A DNA stretch of 64,000 nt from UBA1181 sp045226255 (GTDB lineage Bacteria; Bacteroidota; Bacteroidia; Bacteroidales; Paludibacteraceae): NCBI GenBank assembly GCA_045226255.1, contig JBGVCG010000035.1:35057-99056 (forward strand). The letters run 5' to 3'. A model generated the notes under the pieces. The model did not search any database and was not told the origin of the DNA. It was given only the letters and a program-made list of their open reading frames with translations. Made by a program: the position numbers and the translations under genes. The first letter of the stretch is position 1. Every line of letters begins with the position of its first letter. This document shows positions 10,259 through 19,407 of this stretch, piece by piece.

Positions 10259-11071
10259 TCACTTCAAAACCTCCACCTTCATCTTCACGTCTTTCAACGG
10301 TCTATCTCCAGGAGCCGTCTTAACCGCAGCGATCGCATCGATGACCTCGAGGCCTTCCACAACCTCTCCAAAGACAGTGTACTCATTGTCCAAGAACGGA
10401 GTTCCGCCCAACGTCTTATAGTCATTCCTCATTTGCTCAGGCATTTTCGTGGCAGTCTTGCCAGCGAACTCCTTCTCCAACTGCGCCAAAATCTCCGACT
10501 GCAGTTTCTGCAAGCCCTCCTGATCCTTGGCGATTCGAAGTTTCTTCACCTCATCATTCCTTTGGTTGACGATTTGATAGAAACGTGCCTCCTTCGCCTT
10601 ATTGATGGACATATTCTCCATTTGATTCAACTTAGAATCGTCCAGTTTGTCACCTTGGACAATGTAGAACTGGCAACCCGAGGAACGCTTCTCCGGATTC
10701 ACCTGATCACCCTGACGAGCGGCCGCCAACGCACCTTTCTTATGGTAATACTTAGGATATACGAACTCCGCCGGGATCGTGTAGCCTACATCGCCAGCTC
10801 CCAATTGCTTGGAAGCGGGAGCGTTCTTCGACTCCGGATCACCTCCCTGAATCATAAATCCCTTAATGACACGATGGAAAAGCAAACCATCATAAAAACC
10901 TTTTTGTGCCAACTTAATGAAATTGTCGCGGTGTTGTGGCGTTTCATTGTACAACTTCACCTTCATATTACCGAATTCAGTAGTAATCAGGACCATAGTC
11001 TCCTTCTCTGCAGCTTGTACCGTCATAAAAATTAGAGTCAATAAAAAAGTTACTATCAAGTTTTTCCTCAT
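10259..11071 (-). CDS. Exported peptidyl-prolyl cis-trans isomerase (cyclophilin type)
   Basis: 270 residues with a signal peptide (MRKNLIVTFLLTLIFMTVQA), so it acts in the periplasm and speeds proline isomerisation during folding. Cyclophilin motifs are present: FHRVIKGFMIQGGDP, the core around the catalytic Arg and Gln, then SGCQFYIVQG and the C-terminal FGEVVEGLEVID. Between residues ~145 and ~215 there is a charged, helical insertion (about 65 residues, rich in Lys, Glu and Gln) that ordinary cyclophilins lack. Insertions like this occur in Bacteroidales homologues. It may form a small helical lid; that is inference. Confidence 0.93.
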   Translation of the reverse strand: MRKNLIVTFLLTLIFMTVQAAEKETMVLITTEFGNMKVKLYNETPQHRDNFIKLAQKGFYDGLLFHRVIKGFMIQGGDPESKNAPASKQLGAGDVGYTIPAEFVYPKYYHKKGALAAARQGDQVNPEKRSSGCQFYIVQGDKLDDSKLNQMENMSINKAKEARFYQIVNQRNDEVKKLRIAKDQEGLQKLQSEILAQLEKEFAGKTATKMPEQMRNDYKTLGGTPFLDNEYTVFGEVVEGLEVIDAIAAVKTAPGDRPLKDVKMKVEVLK

Positions 11072-11091
11072 ATGCCTAAAATTTTATTTCA

Positions 11092-11122
11092 CAAAAATAC
11101 GAATAATGTTTTTCTGTACAAA
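11092..11122 (-). promoter_or_regulatory. Bacteroidota-type promoter of the cyclophilin-glyS unit
   Basis: On the minus strand, TTTG (11119-11122), 19 bases, TATTTTTG (11092-11099), matching the -33/-7 consensus. It ends 20 bases before the start codon. Confidence 0.75.
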
Positions 11123-11130
11123 AAATTTTG

Positions 11131-11138
11131 TAATTTTG
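11131..11138 (+). promoter_or_regulatory. -7 element of the rpmE2 promoter
   Basis: TAATTTTG on the plus strand fits TAnnTTTG. The -33 element is not clean. It is back-to-back with the cyclophilin promoter, so the two units diverge from about 50 bases of shared DNA. Confidence 0.65.
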
Positions 11139-11197
11139 CACCGCAAAAAGCGGGAATATAAATCGAATATAATAATAACAACTAAAAATAAAAGAAA

Positions 11198-11449
11198 ATG
11201 AATAAGGAGATTCAACCAGAGAACTATCGTACGGTGGTGTTCAAGGACTTATCGAACGGTGACACATTCTTCACACGTTCTACAGTAAACACGAAAGACA
11301 CAATCGAAATCGATGGAGAGACATACCCGTTGGTGAAGATTGAAATTTCCAGCTCTTCCCACCCATTCTTCACAGGAAAAGCTAAGATGGTGGATACAGC
11401 AGGTCGTGTTGATAAGTTCATGAGCCGCTACGGAAACCGCAAGAAATAA
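11198..11449 (+). CDS. rpmE2: 50S ribosomal protein L31, type B
   Basis: 83 residues. Signature segments are YRTVVFKDLSNGDTF, SSSHPFFTGK and GRVDKFMSRYG. It lacks the CxxC zinc-binding cysteines of the type A (C+) form, so it is the zinc-independent form. That form is often induced by zinc limitation in other bacteria; in Bacteroidota it is usually the only copy, so zinc regulation should not be assumed. It has its own promoter and terminator. Confidence 0.96.
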   Translation: MNKEIQPENYRTVVFKDLSNGDTFFTRSTVNTKDTIEIDGETYPLVKIEISSSSHPFFTGKAKMVDTAGRVDKFMSRYGNRKK

Positions 11450-11470
11450 AGTCCGGAACAGAAGATAAAG

Positions 11471-11498
11471 GGGTATCGGCATCCGGTACCCTTTTTTT
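11471..11498 (+). terminator. Terminator of rpmE2
   Basis: 9-bp stem GGGTATCGG/CCGGTACCC with a CAT loop and one G-T pair, followed by T7. It lies between rpmE2 and nadK. Confidence 0.9.
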
Positions 11499-11519
11499 AT
11501 ATAATAAAAGCCAGCCAAC

Positions 11520-12398
11520 ATGGAAAGAATTATCATATTCGGCAACAAATACAGAGAGGAAGTCATCAGACACACCAAAGTCCTGGCGGACGCATTCAGG
11601 GAAAGGGGCGTGGAAGTAGGCATAGAAAAAGATTTCTGCCAATTCCTCATCGAGAAGGGTTGCGACTTGTCCTACCCCCACACAGTCATCGACGAAGAAT
11701 GCGGGAAGGCGGATATGGCTTTCAGCATTGGCGGCGACGGCACCTTCATCAGAGCTGCGGCGAAAATCGGGAAAAGCGGCATCCCACTTTTAGGTATCAA
11801 TGCAGGACGTCTCGGATTCCTTGCGGATGTATCAGGCGAGGAGATCGGTAACGCGGTCGAGGAAATCATGGATGGCAAATACAAAATCGAGGAGAGATCT
11901 CTTCTCCGCCTCCATACGGAAGACCGCCTATACACAGATTTCAACTACGCACTGAACGAAATCGCCGTCTTGAAAAGAGACTCCTCCGCCATGATCACCA
12001 TTCACGCATGGGCCAACGGAGTTTTCGTCAACTCCTACCAGGCCGACGGTCTCCTTGTGGCCACATCCACCGGATCCACGGCCTACTCCATGAGCGTCGG
12101 AGGCCCTATCGTTGTGCCTCAGGCCTCTAACTTCATCCTGACGCCTGTCGCGCCGCACAGCATCAACGTCCGCCCTATCATCATCCCAGACACTTGGGAG
12201 ATCGAGCTGAAAGTGGAAAGCCGCAACAAGCATTTCCTCATCGCCTTGGACGGACGAAACAATATATTCGACGACAAGACAACCCTATCCATCCGAAAAG
12301 CGGACTTCACCATCAAAACGGTGAAACGCGAAGACCAAGACTTCTTCTGCACGCTACGGACCAAACTCAGATGGGGTAACGACGAAAGAGAACGATAA
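11520..12398 (+). CDS. nadK: NAD kinase
   Basis: 292 residues; phosphorylates NAD to NADP with ATP or polyphosphate in the cytoplasm. The family's GGDGT motif is at residues 71-75 (FSIGGDGTFIRAA), followed by GINAGRLGFLADV. The NE motif is in FNYALNEIAVLKR, and the glycine-rich substrate loop is in ATSTGSTAYSMSVGGP. Length is normal. It starts just after the rpmE2 terminator and ends 4 bases before fmt, so nadK-fmt form an operon. Confidence 0.96.
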   Translation: MERIIIFGNKYREEVIRHTKVLADAFRERGVEVGIEKDFCQFLIEKGCDLSYPHTVIDEECGKADMAFSIGGDGTFIRAAAKIGKSGIPLLGINAGRLGFLADVSGEEIGNAVEEIMDGKYKIEERSLLRLHTEDRLYTDFNYALNEIAVLKRDSSAMITIHAWANGVFVNSYQADGLLVATSTGSTAYSMSVGGPIVVPQASNFILTPVAPHSINVRPIIIPDTWEIELKVESRNKHFLIALDGRNNIFDDKTTLSIRKADFTIKTVKREDQDFFCTLRTKLRWGNDERER

Positions 12399-12402
12399 GA
12401 GC

Positions 12403-13371
12403 ATGGAAAAGAAGAATCTACGAATCGTATACATGGGGACCCCAGACTTTGCGGTCGAGCCTCTCAAGAGACTTGTCGAGGGTGGCTACAACGTCGTGGG
12501 ATGCATCACCATGCCAGACAAACCAGCGGGCAGAGGACACAAAATCCAATTCTCGCCAGTGAAGGAATACGCCCTAGAGAAAGGGATTCCCCTACTTCAA
12601 CCCGAAAAACTGAAGGACGAAACCTTCCAAGCGGAATTGAAAGCATGGAACGCTGACCTTCAAATCGTCGTAGCCTTTCGTATGCTCCCCGAATCGGTCT
12701 GGAACATGCCACGCCTAGGCACATTCAATCTCCACGCCTCTCTGCTACCTCAATACAGAGGTGCGGCACCGATCAATTGGGCGGTCATCAACGGAGAAAA
12801 AGAGACGGGCGTCACCACCTTCTTCCTCACCCATGACATCGACACGGGAAACATCATCCTACAGGAGAAAGTTAAGATCGGCGAGTCTGACAACGTAGGC
12901 ACCGTCCATGACAAACTCATGACTATCGGTGCAGACCTCGTCACGAAGACAGTGGACAAAATACTCGACGGGAGCGTCACCACAACCCAACAATCCGTGC
13001 TCTACAAGGATTTGTCAGAATTAAAGCCTGCACCTAAGATTTTCAAGGAGACCTGCAAGATAGACTTCAACGAGAAGGCGCAACGCATACACAATCTTGT
13101 TAGGGGACTCTCCCCCTACCCTGCCGCCTGGTGCGAATTACTGGATCAGGAAGGGAACGCAACCGCCATCAAGGTGTTTGAAACAGAGATTTTGGATAGC
13201 AAAATCGAAGGGAACCCAGGCACGTTCACTTATGACAAAAAGAATATCGACGTAGCCACAGGAGAGGGAACCATTCGAATCAAAACGCTGCAATACCCAG
13301 GGAAAAAGAGGCTCACAGCGGAGGAATTCCTTCGGGGATTCAGGATGGATGAAATCTCCAGGTTCAACTAA
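12403..13371 (+). CDS. fmt: Methionyl-tRNA formyltransferase
   Basis: 322 residues; transfers a formyl group from 10-formyl-tetrahydrofolate to initiator Met-tRNA. The N-terminus YMGTPDFAVEPL and the catalytic segment FNLHASLLPQYRGAAPINWA (containing the SLLP motif and the preceding Asn-x-His) are clear. The C-terminal tRNA-binding domain begins near residue 205. It is paired with nadK upstream; a run of Ts after the stop may help end transcription. Confidence 0.96.
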   Translation: MEKKNLRIVYMGTPDFAVEPLKRLVEGGYNVVGCITMPDKPAGRGHKIQFSPVKEYALEKGIPLLQPEKLKDETFQAELKAWNADLQIVVAFRMLPESVWNMPRLGTFNLHASLLPQYRGAAPINWAVINGEKETGVTTFFLTHDIDTGNIILQEKVKIGESDNVGTVHDKLMTIGADLVTKTVDKILDGSVTTTQQSVLYKDLSELKPAPKIFKETCKIDFNEKAQRIHNLVRGLSPYPAAWCELLDQEGNATAIKVFETEILDSKIEGNPGTFTYDKKNIDVATGEGTIRIKTLQYPGKKRLTAEEFLRGFRMDEISRFN

Positions 13372-13417
13372 TTTCACAATTTTTTTATCTTTTTACCGTT
13401 TACATAAAAAAATATTC

Positions 13418-13431
13418 CGTACATTTGTACG
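13418..13431 (+). promoter_or_regulatory. Palindrome over the -7 element of the sigma-factor promoter
   Basis: CGTACA-TT-TGTACG is a perfect inverted repeat that contains TACATTTG (13420-13427), a good -7 element. A protein bound here would cover the promoter. No -33 TTTG is clear. The first coding ATG is ~85 bases downstream, leaving a long leader. Confidence 0.55.
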
Positions 13432-13517
13432 TATAAAGTTTTTTGATGAAGCGAAGTATTAACTAAAACAGAATTGCCTATCGACACACGCATACTCAAA
13501 TATTAAACGATACGAGT

Positions 13518-14111
13518 ATGACAATCAACAAAATGATGACCGACGAAGAGTTGGTCAAATTATACGAAAATGGCGTCAATGAAGCATTTGATGCGTTATT
13601 GTTGCGCCATAAAGACAGGGTTTTCACGAACATCTACATGTCTGTACGCGACAAGGACATCGCCAACGACATATTCCAAGAGACATTCATAAAGGCGATA
13701 TGCACCATCAAGCAAGGGAAATACACGGAGAAAGGCAAATTCCTTCCTTGGATCATCCGAATCGCCCACAACCTCATCATCGACCAGTACAGGACGGAGA
13801 AATCAGAGAACACCATCTCGAACGATGAAGACGATGAGCTCGACCTCTTCAACGACATACGTTTATACGACGAGAACGTGGAAGACTCAATGATCAGGGA
13901 ACAGATATACGAGGATGTCGTCAAACTCATGAACCATTTACCAGACAATCAAAGGGACGTCCTACGCATGAGATTCTTCGAAGACCTCAGTTTCAAGGAA
14001 ATTGCAGATGCGACGGGCGTAAGCATCAACACTGCTTTGGGAAGGATGCGCTATGCCATTCTAAACCTCAGGAAACTAGCGGAAGAGAATGACGTCTTCC
14101 TCTGTCAATGA
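13518..14111 (+). CDS. RNA polymerase ECF-type sigma factor
   Basis: 197 residues. Region 2 spans about residues 25-95 (HKDRVFTNIYMSVRDKDIANDIFQETF and FLPWIIRIAHNLIIDQYR), and region 4 about 135-190 (LPDNQRDVLRMRFFEDLSFKEIAD...TALGRMRYAI). An acidic linker of ~30 residues joins them. It directs RNA polymerase to a dedicated promoter set. No anti-sigma factor or SusC/D pair lies next to it, so it is not the usual polysaccharide-locus sigma. Regulation may be through the palindrome over its own promoter. Confidence 0.93.
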   Translation: MTINKMMTDEELVKLYENGVNEAFDALLLRHKDRVFTNIYMSVRDKDIANDIFQETFIKAICTIKQGKYTEKGKFLPWIIRIAHNLIIDQYRTEKSENTISNDEDDELDLFNDIRLYDENVEDSMIREQIYEDVVKLMNHLPDNQRDVLRMRFFEDLSFKEIADATGVSINTALGRMRYAILNLRKLAEENDVFLCQ

Positions 14112-14139
14112 CCAATAATTAATCATCATACACATGCTC

Positions 14140-14189
14140 GAAAGGATGGGTATCGTTCAATACCGACGATGTCCATCCTTTCCCTTTTT
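14140..14189 (+). terminator. Terminator of the sigma-factor gene
   Basis: Stem GAAAGGATGG/CCATCCTTTC (14140-14149 with 14173-14182), with an inner loop that can fold further, then a T5 run at 14185-14189. Confidence 0.75.
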
Positions 14190-14219
14190 CACAAAGCCGA
14201 CTTTCAGAACCCAACAGAC

Positions 14220-14250
14220 AAAAAAAGAGGGCGAACATCGTTCGTCCTCT
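14220..14250 (-). terminator. Terminator of tRNA-Asp
   Basis: Minus-strand stem GAGG-A-CGAAC / GTTCG-C-CCTC with one A-C mismatch, followed by a T7 run. It starts about 5 bases after the tRNA. Confidence 0.8.
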
Positions 14251-14255
14251 TCTAG

Positions 14256-14329
14256 CGGTGCGGACGGGACTCGAACCCGTGACCCCATGCGTGACAGGCA
14301 TGTATTCTAACCAGCTGAACTACCGTACC
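14256..14329 (-). tRNA. tRNA-Asp (GTC)
   Basis: 74 bases with a cloverleaf: anticodon loop CTGTCAC (anticodon GTC), T-loop GGTTCGAGTCC, D-loop AGCTGGTTAGA. The discriminator is G and CCA is not encoded. The acceptor stem GGTACGG pairs with CCGCACC with an A-C mismatch at the fourth pair; the usual bacterial sequence is GGTGCGG there. Confidence 0.95.
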
Positions 14330-14359
14330 TTCAACAATCGTTCTCTCTCGATTGCGGTG

Positions 14360-14390
14360 CAAAGGTAATCATATTTTTGATTCCGGCAAA
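14360..14390 (-). promoter_or_regulatory. Promoter of tRNA-Asp
   Basis: On the minus strand, TTTG (14387-14390), 19 bases, TACCTTTG (14360-14367), a good Bacteroidota promoter about 30 bases upstream of the tRNA. Confidence 0.75.
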
Positions 14391-14493
14391 CATCCGAACA
14401 ACTTTTTTCGGAAAAAATTCCGCAAACAATTTTTAAACAAAGAACTCGTTATATTTACAGTAAAAAAGAAACTAAAAGGAGGAAGAGGGGAAG

Positions 14494-15282
14494 ATGGAAC
14501 TAACAGACACACATTCACACTTATACGAGGACGAATTCAAAGATGACAGGGAAGAAGCCATTCAACGTTTAAAGGAGAAGCACGTCACCAGCGTCTACTT
14601 ACCCAACATAGACGGCGAAAGCATAGACAAAATGCTCCAGCTATACCAAAGCGACAAAAGGCTCTTCCACATCATGATGGGTCTCCATCCCACCAGCGTG
14701 AAAGAGGACTACAAGGAAGTCATGGAACAGATATGGGGAAGATTGTCAGGAGAGGACATCTGCGGAATCGGAGAGATTGGCATAGACCTATATTGGGACA
14801 AAACATACCTCAAAGAGCAAACAGAGGCCTTCGAGATCCAGACCGACTGGGCGATACAACATGGACTTCCCATCGTCATACACACCCGCAAGGCATTTGA
14901 AGAAGCCTTCTCGTCCCTGAGGAAGTTCGACAAGAGCAAGCTGAGAGGCATATTCCACTGCTATTCAGGTTCTTTGGAAATCGCCAAAGAAATATTCAAA
15001 CTGGGAGACTTCAGTCTAGGCATCGGAGGAGTGCTGACATTCAAAAACGCAGGGTTGGCGCAGGTGGTCCAAGAGATTCCATTGGAAAAGCTTGTATTAG
15101 AGACCGACTGCCCCTACCTCACCCCCGCACCGCACAGAGGAGAAAGAAACGAATCATCCTACGTCTTCCATGTGGCAGAAAAACTTGCGGAGATAAAGGG
15201 GTTAAGCCTAGAAGAAATCGCAGAAGCGACCACTCGTAACGCCATAAATATTTTTGGAGGGAAGCATTCTCATAAAGCATAA
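14494..15282 (+). CDS. tatD: TatD-family metal-dependent hydrolase
   Basis: 262 residues, TIM-barrel metallohydrolase. Metal ligands appear in the family order: TDTHSHLY at the N-terminus, GEIGIDLYWD, VIHTR, IFHCYSG and LETDCPYLTP. TatD proteins have 3'-5' DNase activity in E. coli; the in vivo substrate here is not known. It opens a run of plus-strand genes continuing with the FAH-family gene (29-base gap) and porU. Confidence 0.93.
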   Translation: MELTDTHSHLYEDEFKDDREEAIQRLKEKHVTSVYLPNIDGESIDKMLQLYQSDKRLFHIMMGLHPTSVKEDYKEVMEQIWGRLSGEDICGIGEIGIDLYWDKTYLKEQTEAFEIQTDWAIQHGLPIVIHTRKAFEEAFSSLRKFDKSKLRGIFHCYSGSLEIAKEIFKLGDFSLGIGGVLTFKNAGLAQVVQEIPLEKLVLETDCPYLTPAPHRGERNESSYVFHVAEKLAEIKGLSLEEIAEATTRNAINIFGGKHSHKA

Positions 15283-15311
15283 AATCGTATATTTGTAAAA
15301 AAAAAGAGAAC

Positions 15312-15923
15312 ATGAAGATAATTGCAGTCGGATGGAACTATGCAGACCACAGCAAGGAACTGAATCCCACGCAGTTGCCGAAACACCCTGTCATATTCAT
15401 GAAACCGGAGACGGCATTGCTGAAGGAGAACAATCCTTTTTACCTGCCCGATTTTTCGAAGAGGATTGACTACGAATGCGAGCTGGTGGTACGCATATCC
15501 AAGATGGGGAAGAACATATCGAGGAAATTCGCCAACCGCTACTACGACGAAATTGGACTAGGCATCGACTTCACAGCGAGAGACCTGCAGAACGATTTCA
15601 AAGCGGAAGGATCACCTTGGGAAATATGCAAGGGCTTTGACAATTCCGCCCCCATAAGCGACTTCATCAGCAAGGAAGGGTTCAATCTAAACGAGCTTCA
15701 TTTCTCCCTGAAGAAAAACGGAGAGACCGTACAGCAAGGGAACACCTCCGACATGGTATTCGGCATCGATGAAATCATCGAGTACGTAAGCAAATTCTTC
15801 ACGTTAAAGACCGGAGACCTCATCTTCACCGGCACACCAGTCGGCGTAGGACCCGTTCAAATCAATGATCACTTGGAAGGATACATCGAAGAGAAGCTAA
15901 TGTTCCAATTCGACGTGTTGTAA
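15312..15923 (+). CDS. Fumarylacetoacetate hydrolase (FAH) family protein
   Basis: 203 residues. The fold is recognised by IIAVGWNYADHSKE, HPVIFMKPETALL, the acidic metal site in YECELVVRI and LGIDFTARDLQ, and the C-terminal GDLIFTGTPVGVGPV. Short single-domain members include acylpyruvases, oxaloacetate tautomerases and oxaloacetate decarboxylases acting on small keto acids. Which reaction applies here cannot be told from sequence. It ends 20 bases before porU and is likely co-transcribed with it, a link by position only. Confidence 0.9.
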   Translation: MKIIAVGWNYADHSKELNPTQLPKHPVIFMKPETALLKENNPFYLPDFSKRIDYECELVVRISKMGKNISRKFANRYYDEIGLGIDFTARDLQNDFKAEGSPWEICKGFDNSAPISDFISKEGFNLNELHFSLKKNGETVQQGNTSDMVFGIDEIIEYVSKFFTLKTGDLIFTGTPVGVGPVQINDHLEGYIEEKLMFQFDVL

Positions 15924-15943
15924 AAACAAAAAAACGAAACATC

Positions 15944-18900
15944 ATGAAATCATCGAAGTTTTTTCTCCGCACCATTATCGCAAGCGTCCTGTCCCTTATT
16001 TCATGGGGAAATCTCCAATCAATGGACTTCGCGAAACACTCCGTCCTCGCATCCGGCACATGGGTGAAAATCAGAGTGCAAGAAACCGGCGTGTGTAAAA
16101 TGACATACGAACAAATCAAGGATATGGGGTTCTCCAACCCCAAGGAAGTGCACGTTTACGGATATGGTGGTGCCATGCTAAGCGAGAATTTCGGCACACC
16201 TAAAACAGACGACCTGAAAGAGACCCCCATCTATGACTCAGGTTCTGCCATTTACTTCTACGCACAAGGTCCGCGGAAATGGAACTACAGGGGAATGGAA
16301 GCCAAACACCCCTTCGACATCAGTTCAAACATCTACTCCAACTACGGATATTACTTCCTAACCAGCAACAAAGACAAAAGGGAACTCATTAAAGAAGCCA
16401 CTACCGTAGAAAGCGATGACAACGAGATAGAAATAACGAACTACTTAGAACATATCGTACACAAAAAAGAAGAACACAATCTGGTTGAATCGGGGAAAGG
16501 ATGGTTTGGAGACAAAACACCGATGAACACGGTGTTCTCGCTAGACTTTAACGTACCCGACATCGATGTCAATGAACTAGCAAGCTTATACCTCAACGTC
16601 GCAGCACGATCCGACAGAGACAGCAAAATATTCATATTCTTCAATGGGGAACAGTTCGAGTTAGAGGTCCCTCTCAGTGCGAGAGAAGTATCCGCCATGC
16701 CTGCGGAAAAGACAATAGTATGGCTACCGACCCAAGAGAACAACAAACTTTCGCTCAACTATAGCTCAAACAACGGGACAGACCATATGTGGGTGGAGCA
16801 GATTGTGCTTTGCGCCTTCCGAAATCTAAAGTTGGCCAACGGAATCACCTACTTCCGCAATCCCAACACAGAAGAGGCCAACACGTACAAATACATCATC
16901 AGTGGCGTCCAACCGAACACCATCGTTTGGGACATTACCAATCCCACAGAAGTGACACAAATACCGACAGAAAATGACGGTAATAAATTATCGTTCAGAA
17001 GAACTCCTTCACAAATGGAGGAATTCGTGGCATTCAACCCGACCAGTACCCAATTCGTCAAGGCGGAGAACGCAGGGAAAGTGGCCAACCAAGACCTTCA
17101 TTCCATAAAAGACATCGACTTCATTATCATTTCCCATGAAGCGTTTCTTTCTGAAGCCAACAGATTGGCCAAGATCCACCAAAAATACGACAACGTCAGC
17201 ACAGTGATCGTCACACCAGAAGAGATATACAACGAGTTCTCCTCCGGAACGCCGGATGCCAGTGCCATCCGCTGGTTCCTAAAGATGTTCTACGACAGAG
17301 GGGAATACAACAAACAAGTGTTACTCTTCGGAGACGGATGTTTCGACAACAGAGCATTGCTGAGGGATAACAGCACCACAGTCAATAACTTCATCGTCAC
17401 CTACCAAGGAGGAAACAAATTCATAGAAGCCAAATCATACGTCAGCGATGATTATTTCTGTTTCCTCAACGACAAAAACAACGGCATACGTATCGGGCAA
17501 ATGAAGATGGACTATGGAATCGGAAGATTCCCTGTCGCCACTCTGGAGCAAGCCACCCATATGGTAGACAAAGTGGAGAAATACCTCACTGTCAACAAAT
17601 ACGGCAAATGGAGAGACAAGGTCATTCTCATCGCAGACGATAATGAAGAGGGGGAAGATGCGAGCCGATACAACAAGTTCTTCTCCTACTCAGACAATAT
17701 CGGCAAAATGCTGCACGACAGTGCGCCTGCCCTGGAAATACAGAAAGTCTATTTCGACTCCTACACGAGGGTATCAGGATCAAACGGAAACAGATATCCA
17801 GAAGTGGAGGAAGTCATCAGCAAAAGCATCCAAGACGGAGTCCTTTTGCTCAATTACATTGGACATAGTGGAGAACTAGCCTGGTCCGAAGAAAGAGTTT
17901 TCACTCAAAACCAAGCCGCCACCATCTTCAACGAGAAACAAGGATTCTGGTTCACCGCCAGCTGTCGATTCAACGTCTTCGACCAACTGAAAACATCCGC
18001 AGGCGAAGACCTCATACTGAACCCCAACGGAGGAGCTCTGACGCTATTCTGTGCGGCGAGAACCGTGTACGATGCACAAAATGACAACCTCAACAGAATG
18101 TACATCAACCACGTGACAGATAAAGACGAGAACAAATTGCCACTGAGAATCGGAGACATCTGCAAGTTAGCCAAAAACGACGTGGAGAACGATACTAACA
18201 AGATGTCATACACCCTAATAGGAGACCCTATGCTGAGGATCTGCTACCCGAGAGACTCGATCATGACGGACTCCATCACACTAATCAAGGGTTCTCGTAC
18301 AGATACAATCCGAGCTCTTTCTGAGATCAAAGTATATGGTCACATAGAAGACGATCAAGCCAATCGCATAGACAACTTCAATGGAATAATCGAGATCACC
18401 CTTTACGACAAAGAGGAAAGATTAAGTACGAAAGGAAACATCTTCAGCACAGAAGCGGAAAAAGAAAAGAACAAGCATAAATACACAGATCGGAAGAACA
18501 TTCTATTCTCCGGAAAGGCAGAAGTAAAGAATGGAGAATTCTCCTTCGTGTTCAAAGTTCCTAAAGACATCAACTACAATTACGGGACAGGAAGGCTACA
18601 CTACTACGCCGTGGACGAATCACTTGACCGGGACGCAACCGGATACACAGAGAGTTTTATCATTGGCGGAAGCAATACCAACGACACACACGATGACTGC
18701 GGTCCAGATGTCCTGCTATACATGAACCACAAAGCGTTCCTTTCCGGAGACAAAGTCAACGATACTCCCGTTCTATACGCAGAAATCAGCGATCCTAACG
18801 GAATCAACTCGTCCGGTAGCGGTATCGGCCACGATATCACACTGACAATCAACGGAAATAGCAATCCAATTATGTTGAATAAAGATTTCTCCTATAACAT

Positions 18901-19354
18901 AGACAGTTACTCGGACGGAGAAATCACATACCAATTCACGAAATTGGATCCAGGGCACTACAATGCGACATTGAAAGTTTGGGATCTCCTAAACAACTCA
19001 TCACAGAAAAGCATTGAATTCATAGTCGATAAAGAGGCTACAATCCGCACCAATGAGGTCACAATAGAGCCATCCATCGCCCAAGAGAGCGCCTTATTCA
19101 CCATAAATCACGACTCACCACTCACCATACAGAGCTACAGGTTCGTCATTTACAACAAATTAGGAATTATTGTAAAGGAGACACCTACAGTTCAGGAAAG
19201 GATAGACCAAAACCACACATGGGAATGGGATCTGAAAGACAACAACGGGCAAAGAGTTCTCAGCGGTGTATATTTGGTCAGAGTTGAATACGAGACAGAG
19301 GATGGCGAATACCACGGCCTTACGCAAAAAATGATCGTTAGCGCAAGAAAATAG
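15944..19354 (+). CDS. porU: Type IX secretion system sortase PorU
   Basis: 1136 residues with a signal peptide (first ~26 residues). It belongs to the gingipain-like C25 cysteine peptidase family. The catalytic His is in YIGHSGELAW (His641) and the catalytic Cys in WFTASCRFNVFD (Cys674); the 33-residue spacing fits known PorU proteins. Other family segments are LFGDGCFDNR and GIGRFPVAT. After the catalytic domain come beta-rich regions, and the last ~85 residues (FTINHDSPLTI, VYLVRVEY) resemble a sorting-type domain. PorU sits on the outer surface, removes C-terminal sorting domains from T9SS cargo and attaches A-LPS, working with PorV, PorQ and PorZ; none of those genes is in this window. 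The two type B-sorted adhesins here are possible clients, though type B domains may be handled differently. Confidence 0.95.
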   Translation: MKSSKFFLRTIIASVLSLISWGNLQSMDFAKHSVLASGTWVKIRVQETGVCKMTYEQIKDMGFSNPKEVHVYGYGGAMLSENFGTPKTDDLKETPIYDSGSAIYFYAQGPRKWNYRGMEAKHPFDISSNIYSNYGYYFLTSNKDKRELIKEATTVESDDNEIEITNYLEHIVHKKEEHNLVESGKGWFGDKTPMNTVFSLDFNVPDIDVNELASLYLNVAARSDRDSKIFIFFNGEQFELEVPLSAREVSAMPAEKTIVWLPTQENNKLSLNYSSNNGTDHMWVEQIVLCAFRNLKLANGITYFRNPNTEEANTYKYIISGVQPNTIVWDITNPTEVTQIPTENDGNKLSFRRTPSQMEEFVAFNPTSTQFVKAENAGKVANQDLHSIKDIDFIIISHEAFLSEANRLAKIHQKYDNVSTVIVTPEEIYNEFSSGTPDASAIRWFLKMFYDRGEYNKQVLLFGDGCFDNRALLRDNSTTVNNFIVTYQGGNKFIEAKSYVSDDYFCFLNDKNNGIRIGQMKMDYGIGRFPVATLEQATHMVDKVEKYLTVNKYGKWRDKVILIADDNEEGEDASRYNKFFSYSDNIGKMLHDSAPALEIQKVYFDSYTRVSGSNGNRYPEVEEVISKSIQDGVLLLNYIGHSGELAWSEERVFTQNQAATIFNEKQGFWFTASCRFNVFDQLKTSAGEDLILNPNGGALTLFCAARTVYDAQNDNLNRMYINHVTDKDENKLPLRIGDICKLAKNDVENDTNKMSYTLIGDPMLRICYPRDSIMTDSITLIKGSRTDTIRALSEIKVYGHIEDDQANRIDNFNGIIEITLYDKEERLSTKGNIFSTEAEKEKNKHKYTDRKNILFSGKAEVKNGEFSFVFKVPKDINYNYGTGRLHYYAVDESLDRDATGYTESFIIGGSNTNDTHDDCGPDVLLYMNHKAFLSGDKVNDTPVLYAEISDPNGINSSGSGIGHDITLTINGNSNPIMLNKDFSYNIDSYSDGEITYQFTKLDPGHYNATLKVWDLLNNSSQKSIEFIVDKEATIRTNEVTIEPSIAQESALFTINHDSPLTIQSYRFVIYNKLGIIVKETPTVQERIDQNHTWEWDLKDNNGQRVLSGVYLVRVEYETEDGEYHGLTQKMIVSARK

Positions 19355-19407
19355 GCATTATAACAACTCATAAAAAAAGATTATAACATTTTTTCACAAA
19401 AAAATTA

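Noticed and set aside
14119..14301. 60-codon minus-strand open frame
   Set aside because: It runs through the tRNA-Asp gene; the HGVTGSSPVRT-like peptide is a familiar false translation of tRNA.
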